NCBI GenBank assembly: GCA_030644725.1
Contig: CP130629.1
Coordinates: 2,867,501 to 2,931,500, forward strand
DNA length: 64,000 nt
Direction of reading: 5' to 3'
Origin: Candidatus Electrothrix communis
GTDB lineage: Bacteria > Desulfobacterota > Desulfobulbia > Desulfobulbales > Desulfobulbaceae
In this document: piece by piece, positions 8,947 to 17,808 of the stretch
Numbering within the stretch: the first letter of the stretch is position 1
How the letters are laid out: every line of letters starts with the position of its first letter
The notes under the pieces: model-generated
What the model was told of the DNA's origin: nothing
The model's input: only the letters and a program-made list of their open reading frames with translations
Databases searched by the model: none
Translations under genes and position numbers: made by a program

Positions 8947-10493
8947 AAGCTGCTTGGCGGCAACTGCAAAGCCTTGGCGAAGAGGTTCAGCGACAGGGAG
9001 ATTCTGTCCGGGAGCGCCAGAAAAGCTGGCTACTGGCCTGCCTGCATCGGAATCGAGATACGGGATACGGACGACGATTCGATTTTTCCTCAATCTGCAC
9101 GGCTGAGACGTACCAAGAGCAGGTTCCCGTAACAGCGTATCAGGATTTGGCTCCGTGGATTGAGCGGATGGCAGCGGGTGAGCCTGACCTTCTCTTTTCT
9201 GGGCTGCCGATCTCTTTTGAATGCACGGGCGGAAGCAGCGGCGGGAGCAAGCTCATTCCCTATTCAAAGGCGAGTCTGGACGATTTCCAGATCGCAATTC
9301 TGCCCTGGCTAGCCGAGACCATAGCGAACTATGACCTGCAAGGCTCTGCCTATTGGGCTGTCAGTCCGGCCATGCGCCCCCCGCAGCAGACGCTTAGCGG
9401 TATCCCTGTCGGCCTGCCAGATGCCGCCTACCTGGGCAATGCTGCGATCCCCGCCTTTCTCCAAACCTTGGCCGTACCGGAATGGGTGGGGAGCCTCACC
9501 GATCTGCATGATTGGCAGCTGGCCACCCTCTATTGGCTTATTCAACGGGAGGATTTGGAGCTGATCTCGGTCTGGAGTCCCACTTTTTTTCTTTCCCTAC
9601 TCACGGCCCTGGAGGAACGAGCCCCTGAGCTTGCGGAGATCTTCAGGTTGGGTCGGAAAATTGCCGGACATGGGTTACCTGCGGACCAGACGGGAGGCGA
9701 ACGACTGAAAGGCTATCTTGCATCCCAGAACAGCGGCCAGCTCTGGCCGAGGCTGAAGGTCGTGAGCTGTTGGGGTGATGCCTCGTCCAAACATTTTTTT
9801 ACTGGCTTGAAGAACAGCATGCCTCATGCCGCCTTCCAGCCCAAGGGCCTGCTGGCCACCGAAGGGGTGGTCACCATTCCTGGCCGGCAAGGACAACCGG
9901 TGCTCAGCGCAGGCAGCGGCTTTTACGAGTTTCTCGATGAACGGGGCCGGATCCATTTTGCCTCTGAACTGGAGAAAGGGCTACGATACGAGGTTATGAT
10001 GACCACCTCCGGCGGTCTCTATCGCTACCGGACAGGAGACCGAGTGGTCTGTCAGGGCTGGACAGAGGGGTTGCCAATACTTCGCTTTATCGGGCGCTGC
10101 GGTCTGGTCTCTGATTTGGTGGGGGAAAAGCTGACTGATGATTTTGTCGCCCGTAGCCTGGAAGATATTCCCGATTTCAGCATGCTGGTTCCCTCCGCGG
10201 ACGGTATCCCGAATTATGTCCTTATCCGAGATGCCTGCACTGACAGTCTGGCGAAAAACCTTGCCTGCTCCCTGGAAACAGCCCTGGCAAAGAATCCTCA
10301 GTATGCCTATGCTCGCCGGACAGGGCAGCTAGGATGCCTGGAAATGCGTACTGTCGCTGCTCCGGCAGAGAAATTTATCCAATACCGGTTGAAACACGGC
10401 GCAGAACTCGGGGATATCAAGATCCCTTCCCTCTGCCCTGATCCTGATATCCTGACAGCCTTTCAAGAAAGAACAGCGGAGACCGCAGCATGA
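8943..10493 (+). CDS. GH3-family acyl-adenylating enzyme
   Basis: A 516-residue member of the GH3 (auxin-responsive promoter) family, a branch of the acyl-adenylate/firefly-luciferase fold. The nucleotide-binding loop ECTGGSSGGSKLIPYS is at about 93-108. Further family features are GLLATEGVVTIP, the aromatic FYEFLDE, and GGLYRYRTGDRVVCQG, which precedes the hinge (RFIGRCGLVSDLVGEKL). In plants GH3 conjugates carboxylic acids to amino acids through an acyl-AMP. The bacterial substrate is unknown. Four-base overlaps on both sides place it in an obligate operon with a GNAT-like protein and a radical SAM protein, suggesting a small biosynthetic pathway. Confidence 0.9.
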   Translation: MKAAWRQLQSLGEEVQRQGDSVRERQKSWLLACLHRNRDTGYGRRFDFSSICTAETYQEQVPVTAYQDLAPWIERMAAGEPDLLFSGLPISFECTGGSSGGSKLIPYSKASLDDFQIAILPWLAETIANYDLQGSAYWAVSPAMRPPQQTLSGIPVGLPDAAYLGNAAIPAFLQTLAVPEWVGSLTDLHDWQLATLYWLIQREDLELISVWSPTFFLSLLTALEERAPELAEIFRLGRKIAGHGLPADQTGGERLKGYLASQNSGQLWPRLKVVSCWGDASSKHFFTGLKNSMPHAAFQPKGLLATEGVVTIPGRQGQPVLSAGSGFYEFLDERGRIHFASELEKGLRYEVMMTTSGGLYRYRTGDRVVCQGWTEGLPILRFIGRCGLVSDLVGEKLTDDFVARSLEDIPDFSMLVPSADGIPNYVLIRDACTDSLAKNLACSLETALAKNPQYAYARRTGQLGCLEMRTVAAPAEKFIQYRLKHGAELGDIKIPSLCPDPDILTAFQERTAETAA

Positions 10494-11851
10494 AAATCAT
10501 CCTGATCTCCCCCAAGGGACCGCTCTACCGAAACAAGGGTGGTATTTTTAAAAAGTCGCTCCGCTATCAACCCCTGACCCTGACCACCCTTGCCGCCCTG
10601 ATCCCGGACGAGTTGGGGGCCTCGGTGGAACTCCTTGACGAGGGTATAGAGGATGTACCGGAACGGCTGGAGGCCGATCTGATTGGCCTGTCCGTGATCA
10701 CTGGAACAGCAAAACGGGCCTATGCGCTGGCGGCGCAATATCGCAAACAGGGAATCCCGGTGGTCCTGGGCGGCCCCCATGTCACCCTGATGCCGGAAGA
10801 GGCTATGCAACACGCCGATGCTGTCTGCGCGGGGTATGCCGAGGAGACCTGGCCGCAGCTCCTGTCTGATTTCGCCCGAGGCGAGATGCAGCACGTCTAT
10901 CGACAAAACTCGAACCTGTCCCTAGCGGATGCGCCCTTTCCTCGGCGCGACCTCTTGGACAAGGGGGCCTTCCTCACCCAGGCCGTGTTCGAGGCCACCC
11001 GTTCCTGTGTCCACGACTGTGAATTCTGCGTGGCCCCTTCGGCCTGGGGACGAAAACCCTATCAACGGCCTGTTGACTGGGTGATTGAGGATATCCGTCG
11101 CTTTGGAAAAAAAAAGATTCTCTTTGTGGATCTCAACCTGATTGCCGACCAAGGTTATGCGCGGTCCTTGTTTCAGGCCCTGATCCCGTTGAACCTGCAA
11201 TGGTTCGGCCTGTCCACCGTCCTGATCGCCCATGATCCCGAGCTAATGGCCCTTATGGCGCGGAGCGGCTGCCGGGGCCTGCTGCTGGGCCTGGAAACGG
11301 TCTCCGAGGCAAGCCTGGGGGATGCCCGAAAACACTTTAACGCCTCGGTTGATTATAAGCAGCTGATTCAAGATCTCCATGACCTGGGGATCACCGTGAA
11401 CGGCTGCTTCGCCTTTGGCCTTGATCACGACACCCCGGAGGTCTTTGACGCCACCGTGCAGTTCGCCGTGGATGCGGGCATCGACTTGCCGCGCTTTTCC
11501 ATCCTGACGCCCTTCCCAGGCACCCCCCTCTACCATCGCCTTGCAGCCGAGGATCGTATTCTGACCCGAAACTGGGAGCTGTATGACGGCCAGCATGTGG
11601 TCTTTCAACCCAAGAGCATGAGCGTTAGCCAGTTGGCTGAGGGCCATGAACGGGCCTGGAAGCAGGTCTACGGCTGGCGGGCAATGGCGAAACGGCTGTG
11701 GAATGCCCGCAACTTTCAGCCCCTGGGCATCAGCACAAATATCGGCTATCGCTTTTATGCCCATAACCTAGACAAATTCTATACCTGCGACTGGCAGATG
11801 AATGCCGTGCTGCCGGGTATGGGTGTGGGAAAGGACGAGGCCGGGCAATGA
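10490..11851 (+). CDS. B12-binding-domain radical SAM protein
   Basis: A 453-residue protein with an N-terminal cobalamin-binding-like domain (about 1-140; LLDEGIEDVPERLEADLIGLS, VVLGGPHVTLMPEEA) and a radical SAM core with Cys173-x3-Cys177-x2-Cys180 binding the 4Fe-4S cluster. Further radical SAM features are ILFVDLNL, GLLLGLETVS and SILTPFPGTPLY. Enzymes of this class methylate unactivated carbons, form rings or attach thiol groups. The substrate here is unknown. It starts inside the stop of the GH3 gene (ATGA overlap) and is the last gene of the three. Confidence 0.92.
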   Translation: MKIILISPKGPLYRNKGGIFKKSLRYQPLTLTTLAALIPDELGASVELLDEGIEDVPERLEADLIGLSVITGTAKRAYALAAQYRKQGIPVVLGGPHVTLMPEEAMQHADAVCAGYAEETWPQLLSDFARGEMQHVYRQNSNLSLADAPFPRRDLLDKGAFLTQAVFEATRSCVHDCEFCVAPSAWGRKPYQRPVDWVIEDIRRFGKKKILFVDLNLIADQGYARSLFQALIPLNLQWFGLSTVLIAHDPELMALMARSGCRGLLLGLETVSEASLGDARKHFNASVDYKQLIQDLHDLGITVNGCFAFGLDHDTPEVFDATVQFAVDAGIDLPRFSILTPFPGTPLYHRLAAEDRILTRNWELYDGQHVVFQPKSMSVSQLAEGHERAWKQVYGWRAMAKRLWNARNFQPLGISTNIGYRFYAHNLDKFYTCDWQMNAVLPGMGVGKDEAGQ

Positions 11852-11933
11852 GGAAATCACAGCATAACTCATTGTATAATTTCGGAAAACCTAAACACCC
11901 CTAATAATAAAAAAACACGAGGATAAAGAGCAC

Positions 11934-12566
11934 ATGAAACATCTTTCCATTTCTTCATGCATATTCTGTTGTTATTTGATCAATTTTTGCTGGTTACCAG
12001 CTGCTGTGCATGCGCAAACATCCGGTACGAATATTGACTGCCCGGACGGAATATACAGAGGAAAAACTGCGTTCACCTTCATCAGGAAGGATTCAGGGCC
12101 AATTATGAGCGTTGTTGATAATATGTTATTTTTCTATGGAGGTGAACCCAAAGACCTCCCTATGAACCCGAGTTCTCTCCGTCTGAAGAATGTCATGATT
12201 TGTACCGATGGTGGTGAGGAGATCAACACCGTGACCAAGCATATTGGCAACTACACCTTTCTTAACAAGGAATGTGATATCACCCTGAACGGAACAGGAG
12301 AGATCAAGGACAAGGATCTTGTTGAACAAGGGGATGCCAAGCTGACCTGTCAGGACACGTCGGCTTACCAGGGCACCTACTCAATAACGGCAATAAATCT
12401 TCTCAATGGAGGAGGAAATCAGGCTCAGGGACCTGGTAAACAAGACCCAGGGGCCGTGCATAATGGCTCCTCCTCTTCGGGAAACACATGGAATGGCCTG
12501 ATTACAGAACCGGAACAGAAAAATGGCCCAGCAGGCCAGAAACTCTTTCACCCCAAGAAACCATAA
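11934..12566 (+). CDS. Secreted hypothetical protein with cysteine-rich beta domain
   Basis: A 210-residue protein with an N-terminal signal peptide (cleavage near VHAQ, residue 28) and a mature part with conserved-looking cysteines (IDCPDGIY, MICTDGGE, KECDITL, LTCQD) and alternating beta-like segments, ending in a disordered Gly/Ser/Asn/Pro tail. No family recognised. Start ATG 11934 is preceded by an AGGATAAAG element. It stands alone 82 bp after the radical SAM gene and 166 bp before the lipoprotein hydrolase. Confidence 0.65.
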   Translation: MKHLSISSCIFCCYLINFCWLPAAVHAQTSGTNIDCPDGIYRGKTAFTFIRKDSGPIMSVVDNMLFFYGGEPKDLPMNPSSLRLKNVMICTDGGEEINTVTKHIGNYTFLNKECDITLNGTGEIKDKDLVEQGDAKLTCQDTSAYQGTYSITAINLLNGGGNQAQGPGKQDPGAVHNGSSSSGNTWNGLITEPEQKNGPAGQKLFHPKKP

Positions 12567-12732
12567 TAAAATAGAGAATCAAACAGCTGCGGTTTTGCAT
12601 CCGCTGGAAACGAGCCCCCTGCCAGGAGAACACAAATCCAAGGTGGACAGCATCGGGGGCACCATGTGGTCTCCGGCGGCATAGCCCCTTGCCCCCTTCT
12701 GTATTTCCCTCCCAAATCAACATAGGCGCAAA

Positions 12733-14091
12733 ATGAACACTCCAAAAAGAAGAACGCTCTGCTCCCTCCTCTGTCTTCTCCCCCTCATCACCGCATGCGC
12801 AAGCAACGACCCATTGTTCAGCCCCACAGGCAAAGCAGCTTTTATCCCTGATGCGAGCATCCCCTTCACAGACTATGTCCAAGACAGCCGTGAAAACATT
12901 GAACAGGTCCTGAACGAGGTACGCCCGAATAACGGTGATCGGAAATATCTTGGTGGCTATACCAATGCCCAGGCAGCAGCAATGCGCAGTCCGTTTCAAA
13001 TCCCTGCGAACGAGGAAGAGCTATGCAGCGACATCACCAAAGGAGCGGGCCAGGGCTTTCTGCTTATTCACGGACTCATTGACTCGCCCTATCTGCTGCG
13101 CAATATCCAGGATTCCTTGAGCAAGCAATACCCCTGCGCCCTTATTAGAGCAGTTCTGCTGCCGGGCGACGGCACAGTTGTCAGCGATTCCCTGGATATG
13201 GACCATAAGGACTGGCAGCGCATCGTCGAATATGGGGTAAAAGGCTTTCAGGAGGATGACAGGATAAGCACCCTGTACCTTGTCGGCTTTTCTGCCGGAA
13301 CCTCTTTGGCTGTCGATTACATGAAGACGCATCCGGCAACGGATGCAACAGAGAGAGCGGATAAAATACAAGGTCTGATTCTTTTATCACCGTCTGTCAA
13401 GGCCAAGTCCCCTTTTGCCTTTCTGTCCTCTTTTCTCAATCTGTTCAAAGACTGGGAGAGTCTTTTTGAAGAAGAAGACGCTGTACGCTACGAATCCTTT
13501 TCCTATAACGCAGGCGCTGAATTCTATACGTTAACCCGTGGAATGGTCGATCCTGCATATGCGCTCAAGGTTCCTGTCCTGATGGTGACCAGTGCCGACG
13601 ATGCGACGGTTGACGCAGAAGCAGCGCGCAGATTTTTTTGCTTTTCTGACGAGGTGGACCGGAGAGCATTAATATGGTATCAGTCCATTGATCCGGAGGT
13701 AAATGCCCGCATCGCCCAGACAGCGAATTTGCAGTGTGATAATATTATTGAAGTTCCGCTTGCGGATATACAGGAGGAGTTCAAGACGGTCAATCTCTCC
13801 CATCTTGCTGTCCCCATGAGCCCGGATGATCCCCATTACGGTCTGCACGGAAGATATAGACATTGCCGGAAATACGCTTCCAACCCCTCAGATTTTGCGG
13901 CCTGCCTGGATGATGGAGAGAATAATCTTTTCGGGGAAAATAATGTGGAAGGACTGCGGGCCGACCTCAAACCACAGTACAGGACTCTACGAAGAGGCAC
14001 CTTTAATCCCTTGTACGAGCAGTTGGAGGCTACGCTGTTCTGTTTTACCGATGATGCCTGTTCAACGGATGATCTCTTGGAGATACGATAA
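12733..14091 (+). CDS. Lipoprotein alpha/beta-hydrolase (serine esterase-like)
   Basis: A 452-residue predicted lipoprotein: signal peptide with lipobox ITAC (Cys22), then an alpha/beta-hydrolase domain. The oxyanion region GFLLIHGLIDSPY is at about 108-120, the nucleophile elbow GFSAG has Ser187 as nucleophile, an acidic candidate sits in VTSADDATVD and a histidine in LSHLAVP. Several Cys-containing loops in the C-terminal third are unusual for the fold. Probably an envelope-anchored esterase or lipase-like enzyme of unknown substrate. Start ATG 12733 has only a weak AGGCG upstream. Confidence 0.85.
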   Translation: MNTPKRRTLCSLLCLLPLITACASNDPLFSPTGKAAFIPDASIPFTDYVQDSRENIEQVLNEVRPNNGDRKYLGGYTNAQAAAMRSPFQIPANEEELCSDITKGAGQGFLLIHGLIDSPYLLRNIQDSLSKQYPCALIRAVLLPGDGTVVSDSLDMDHKDWQRIVEYGVKGFQEDDRISTLYLVGFSAGTSLAVDYMKTHPATDATERADKIQGLILLSPSVKAKSPFAFLSSFLNLFKDWESLFEEEDAVRYESFSYNAGAEFYTLTRGMVDPAYALKVPVLMVTSADDATVDAEAARRFFCFSDEVDRRALIWYQSIDPEVNARIAQTANLQCDNIIEVPLADIQEEFKTVNLSHLAVPMSPDDPHYGLHGRYRHCRKYASNPSDFAACLDDGENNLFGENNVEGLRADLKPQYRTLRRGTFNPLYEQLEATLFCFTDDACSTDDLLEIR

Positions 14092-14121
14092 GGAAATACC
14101 CCTGCGGAGGAAAAAGAGAGC

Positions 14122-15420
14122 ATGGACAATCGATTTGACAAGAGCGGCGATGGGGACCAGAACGTCGGGCAGGGTGATGGTGCTGTGGGTAAGCAGGTGA
14201 ACATTACCCAGCAGATAAACGGCAATGACAATATCGTTGCTGGCGGCAATGTCACCATAGAAGGCATTCCTCCGGAGGTCTTTGCCGAGTATGTGGCCAA
14301 GCACAGCAAAGCACTTGGCGAAACCGAGCAAATCGTCAGGGGCTTTCTCGGGACGCTGCTGGAGCGCGAGGTGCCCCGTGACCAGTGGGACAGCAAGCTG
14401 CGGGAGATAGCCGGGCAATACAGGGAACTGCTGGCGCGACTGGAGACGGTGCAATCCGAAGATCCGCAGGTGCAGCGACTGAAGGACGAGGCGCGGCAGG
14501 CCATTGAGGCGGGCGAATACGCCAAGGCCGAGGAGCTGTTGAATCAAGCCGAGGCCATTGAGCAGATGGAGCAAACAGCAAGGAAACGGCGTATCTCCGC
14601 TGCTGCAACCAATGCTGACCAAGCCCGTCTCCAGCGCATCCAATTGCGCTATGCTAAGGCTGCCGAGTATTGGCAGAAGGCGGCGACCCTGCTGCCGGAG
14701 GATCAGAAAAAAGATCAAGCACTCTATTGGGGGGAGGCAGGCAATGACCTGTATGGCATTGCCAAATACAATGATGCCCTACCTCTGTTTGAGCAGAGCC
14801 TTGCCACCAGCCGAGAGATCGGTAACAAGGCAGGCGAAGGCGAGGCATTGAGTAACATTGGTGCGATTCACCATGCCAAGGGCGACTACATCACAGCTCA
14901 GAAGTATCTAAAGCAGAGCCTACGTATCATGCAGGAGGTCGGCGACAAGGCAGGAAAAAGCACGACCCTGAACAACCTTGCCACCACTGCTTATGCTAAA
15001 GGCGACTATGCCACCGCTCTGGCCTATCTGGAGCAAAGTCTGCGCATCAGTCAAGAGATTGACGACAAAAACCAAGAAGGATCAGCGCTGAACAACATCA
15101 GTCAAATTTACAATGCGCGGGGTGACTACGGCACAGCCCTCAAGTATCTGGAGCAAAGCCTGTGTATCAGGCAAGAGATTGGCGACAAGGCGGGCGAAGG
15201 CACGACATTGAACAACATCAGCCAAATTTACGGTGCGCGGGGCGACAACGCCACGACCCTTAAGTACTTGGTGCAGAGTCTGGACATCAGACAAGAAATC
15301 GGCGACAAGGCAGGTGAAGGCGTGACGCTGAACAATATCAGCCTGATTTATGATGCACGGGGAGATCACATCTCCGGCCTGAAATATCTGGAGCAGAGAC
15401 AAGCTGGAATATCGGTTTGA
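14122..15420 (+). CDS. TPR-repeat protein with N-terminal Asn/Gly-rich module, C-terminally disrupted
   Basis: A 432-residue protein. An N-terminal beta-like stretch rich in Gly/Asn/Asp (residues about 5-48: DGDQNVGQGD, NITQQINGNDNIVAGGNVTI) precedes helical segments (50-190) and then consecutive tetratricopeptide repeats of about 40 residues (from about 200; repeated EIGDKAGEG, TLNNISQIY, ARGD, LKYLEQSL). TPRs mediate protein-protein contacts. No signal peptide, so probably cytoplasmic. The reading frame leaves the repeat consensus after LEQ and stops at 15420, while the expected C-terminal end continues in another frame (see 15396-15608). The gene is therefore likely truncated by a deletion. 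It starts 30 bp after the hydrolase gene with a GGAGG-type site. Confidence 0.85.
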   Translation: MDNRFDKSGDGDQNVGQGDGAVGKQVNITQQINGNDNIVAGGNVTIEGIPPEVFAEYVAKHSKALGETEQIVRGFLGTLLEREVPRDQWDSKLREIAGQYRELLARLETVQSEDPQVQRLKDEARQAIEAGEYAKAEELLNQAEAIEQMEQTARKRRISAAATNADQARLQRIQLRYAKAAEYWQKAATLLPEDQKKDQALYWGEAGNDLYGIAKYNDALPLFEQSLATSREIGNKAGEGEALSNIGAIHHAKGDYITAQKYLKQSLRIMQEVGDKAGKSTTLNNLATTAYAKGDYATALAYLEQSLRISQEIDDKNQEGSALNNISQIYNARGDYGTALKYLEQSLCIRQEIGDKAGEGTTLNNISQIYGARGDNATTLKYLVQSLDIRQEIGDKAGEGVTLNNISLIYDARGDHISGLKYLEQRQAGISV

Positions 15421-15608
15421 CCTACGCAGATCAGGCCAATCTAAGTAAGGCAAAGCCGTATATTAGCCATGCCGTGCAGCTTGCAGAGAAGATAGGTCAT
15501 CCTAATCAGGAGGAATGGCGCACGGCATTGGAAGATGTTCGCACAAAACAGCGAGGAGGACGGCCTAGCCTATTTTCCCGACTGATGCAATCGCTTCGAG
15601 GCAGGTAG
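15396..15608 (+). pseudogene. Displaced C-terminal end of the TPR protein
   Basis: In the frame one base off from the main ORF, codons from 15396 read ETSWNIGLTYADQANLSK and continue through SHAVQLAEKIGHPNQEEW to SLFSRLMQSLRGR and a stop at 15608. This is the normal last TPR and tail of this kind of protein. The junction LEQ|ETSWNIG lacks the middle of a repeat, so one event deleted part of a repeat (or several repeats) and shifted the frame. Whether the end is translated separately (TTG at 15417) is doubtful. Confidence 0.75.
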
Positions 15609-15679
15609 GGGCACGGCATGCCGTGCCCTTACCGAACCCCGACCATCATCACCCTATACGGGCGGTTCGCGAACCGCCC
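15607..15679. terminator. Two palindromes between convergent genes
   Basis: Perfect 20-bp palindromes lie at 15609-15628 (GGGCACGG...CCGTGCCC) and 15660-15679 (GGGCGGTT...AACCGCCC), each followed by CTTAC. They sit between the stop of the TPR tail (plus) and the stop of the repeat protein (minus). Short dispersed GC-rich palindromes like these act as bidirectional transcription stops or are REP-type repeats. No long U-tract follows, so intrinsic termination is plausible but not certain. Confidence 0.55.
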
Positions 15680-15687
15680 TTACTCCT

Positions 15688-17670
15688 TCAGCGATATTCC
15701 CGCTGCAACCGCTCCAACAAATTCCCCACATCAATATTCGGCGTATTCACCGGCCCCCAATCCAGCGTCGTATTCACCCTGTGATCCGTATCAATAACAT
15801 TGCGCAGGCGTTGCTCCTGCTCATACCACCATCTCTTGGACGAGCCGTCGGGGCAGGATGCCGTGTCAACATCCCCCCAACGCAGTTCTGGGCAGTGGTA
15901 GGGATCAAAAGAGAGCAGAAAAAGCCGCTCCATAATATCCCCCAGGGTCAGGGTGATTGTCTTCCCGGATGAATCACCATATCCTATCCGGATACTGTCG
16001 GCACTCTCCTGCCAGATGCTGCTGAAGCGGCTGATCAGCTCAGCAGCCGTCCCGGTAAAGGCATAGGGATGATCCCCTTGGGCAACCGCGCTGACACTGT
16101 CTTTAATCAGATTGAACATCTCCCGTACCTGCGCCCGCAGACGGGCATCTCTCCCCGGTGTTGAATAGGCTTCCCAATCCCCTTCTGTCCCGTAGATATT
16201 ATAGGGCAGACTCGACGGATGGGTTTTCTTATGGATATTATGAGACACCGCCGCTTCAATCGATGCCACCCGATCCTGAAGGGCCTGATCCAGGGCGGTC
16301 AACTGCTGCTGCATTTCCTTGATCGGATCCACCTTACCGCTACCGGTAGCCAACATCCGCTTAACCCATTGATGATAATCAAGCGCAAGCCCGTCAACCT
16401 CATAGCTGTCCTGACACTGACTTTTTTCCGCGTCAAAGAAAAGGGAATTCGAGTTATTGGTCAACGTGAAGCTGCCACTGCTGCTCACCTCCTGATGACG
16501 CCAGCGCCGAAACCCGCCCCCCTGCTTACAGGAACCCCGGGAGAGATAGGAGCCAAAACGTTTTTCCGTCAGGCTGTTATCAGGATGGGCATCAACAAAC
16601 CAGACCGTGCCGTCATCATCCACCCGGGAAACCACCAGGACATGGCCGTTGGCATCGTAATACACCGTACCCGGCACAATGCTTTCCCGATTGACCTGAC
16701 AGAGAAAGGTGTCGGTCTTTTCCGTGGTCCAGAAGAAACGGAAAAAGCCGCTGTGGACGCTGTTGGAAATCGTCCCGGCTAAGGAGGAAAAACTGGAATA
16801 GTTAAGAAAGGATCGACGGCTGCCGGGTTGGTTGTTATTGCTGTAGCGACTGCCGGAGATGGTCACGTTAAAAGAAAAAGGCAATTTTTTCTTATAACTG
16901 AAATAGGCCCGCAGGAGATAAGGAAGATCGGCGCAATCGCTGAAAATACTGTTGGTGCGGTCTTCATCCGAGTAGAGGGTGTTGCCGTCCGGGTTGCGCA
17001 GGCAGGCTGCCAAGGATCCTTTTTTATCAGCAAAAAGCTGTTCCACCCAGCGAGAAAAATCGGCTTCGTCGCTGTCATTCCATTGATAGTAGGCGGTCCA
17101 GGCCGCATCGGCACCGCCCACGTTGATCTCCGCATTCGGATCAACAGGTTCCCCGCTCCCTCCAGGGTTTTCCGTGTTAGGCATCTCGATGGCTGTTATC
17201 AGTTCCCCCCAGGTTCGCCCGCCCACATCAATCCTGCCGTCGGGCCGGGAAAGAAACGGCTGCTGGAAATCCTTGATGGTTTGGATAAGCTCGGCAGAAC
17301 ATTGATCACTCACCGTCAGCGGCGTAGGCAAAAAATTATTGAATAAGCCGTAAACGATGCGTACATCGCTCGGACGATTCTGCCCGCCCTGCCCCACGGA
17401 ACCGCTGATTCCCGTCTCAGTCTCAGGGGTCTCGGCAGCAGCAGTGAGCTTTCCCCATGTTCTGCCTCCGACATCAATCCTGCCGTCAGGACGGGACAGA
17501 AAATCCGACTGAAAATCCCTGATCGCCGCAATCAACTCCTCGGAAACCTGATCGCTGATTGCCAACGGGTTGCTGAGAATTTTATTGAACAAGGCATACA
17601 CGGTACGCACATCTTCAGGACGATTCTGTCCTCCTGAATCACCTACTGAGCCGCTGATAGCATTCGGCAT
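15688..17670 (-). CDS. Two-repeat cell-wall-binding-like protein with candidate Cys hydrolase domain
   Basis: A 660-residue protein. Two copies of a ~75-residue module (about 5-80 and 88-162), each beginning SGSVG and ending SRPDGRIDVGGRTW, resemble peptidoglycan-binding repeats. A linker follows, then a domain with a candidate papain/NlpC-like triad: Cys246 in FSDCADLPYLLRAY, His343 in DANGHVLVV and Asp360 in WFVDAHPD. The C-terminal 250 residues are helical and unrecognised. There is no signal peptide: the first module begins at residue 5. Start ATG 17670 has a consensus AAAGGAGG. The same module pair heads the NodB protein at 18191-19267. Confidence 0.75.
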   Translation of the reverse strand: MPNAISGSVGDSGGQNRPEDVRTVYALFNKILSNPLAISDQVSEELIAAIRDFQSDFLSRPDGRIDVGGRTWGKLTAAAETPETETGISGSVGQGGQNRPSDVRIVYGLFNNFLPTPLTVSDQCSAELIQTIKDFQQPFLSRPDGRIDVGGRTWGELITAIEMPNTENPGGSGEPVDPNAEINVGGADAAWTAYYQWNDSDEADFSRWVEQLFADKKGSLAACLRNPDGNTLYSDEDRTNSIFSDCADLPYLLRAYFSYKKKLPFSFNVTISGSRYSNNNQPGSRRSFLNYSSFSSLAGTISNSVHSGFFRFFWTTEKTDTFLCQVNRESIVPGTVYYDANGHVLVVSRVDDDGTVWFVDAHPDNSLTEKRFGSYLSRGSCKQGGGFRRWRHQEVSSSGSFTLTNNSNSLFFDAEKSQCQDSYEVDGLALDYHQWVKRMLATGSGKVDPIKEMQQQLTALDQALQDRVASIEAAVSHNIHKKTHPSSLPYNIYGTEGDWEAYSTPGRDARLRAQVREMFNLIKDSVSAVAQGDHPYAFTGTAAELISRFSSIWQESADSIRIGYGDSSGKTITLTLGDIMERLFLLSFDPYHCPELRWGDVDTASCPDGSSKRWWYEQEQRLRNVIDTDHRVNTTLDWGPVNTPNIDVGNLLERLQREYR

Positions 17671-17808
17671 TGTTGCTCCTCCTTTTCTTTTTTATACCTG
17701 TTACCATGAAAGGCGAATACAGGGATTCAAAGGGCAAACACAGTCCCCTACAGCACGCGGGGAAAATACGGCAATACAAAACTTTACCGTAAGGTGTTAC
17801 ACCAAGGA

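Noticed and set aside
8569-9093. A 174-residue open frame on the minus strand
   Set aside because: Antisense to the GNAT-like and GH3 genes, which have clear motifs and coupled starts; it arises from high-GC codon structure.
10463-11764. Several minus-strand frames of 100-173 residues
   Set aside because: Antisense shadows of the radical SAM gene with no recognisable motifs or ribosome sites.
12502-12999. A 165-residue minus-strand frame across an intergenic gap
   Set aside because: Overlaps the 5' end of the lipoprotein hydrolase gene, has low-complexity composition, and lacks a start signal.
16219-17346. Plus-strand frames of 172-187 residues
   Set aside because: Antisense to the two-module protein at 15688-17670.
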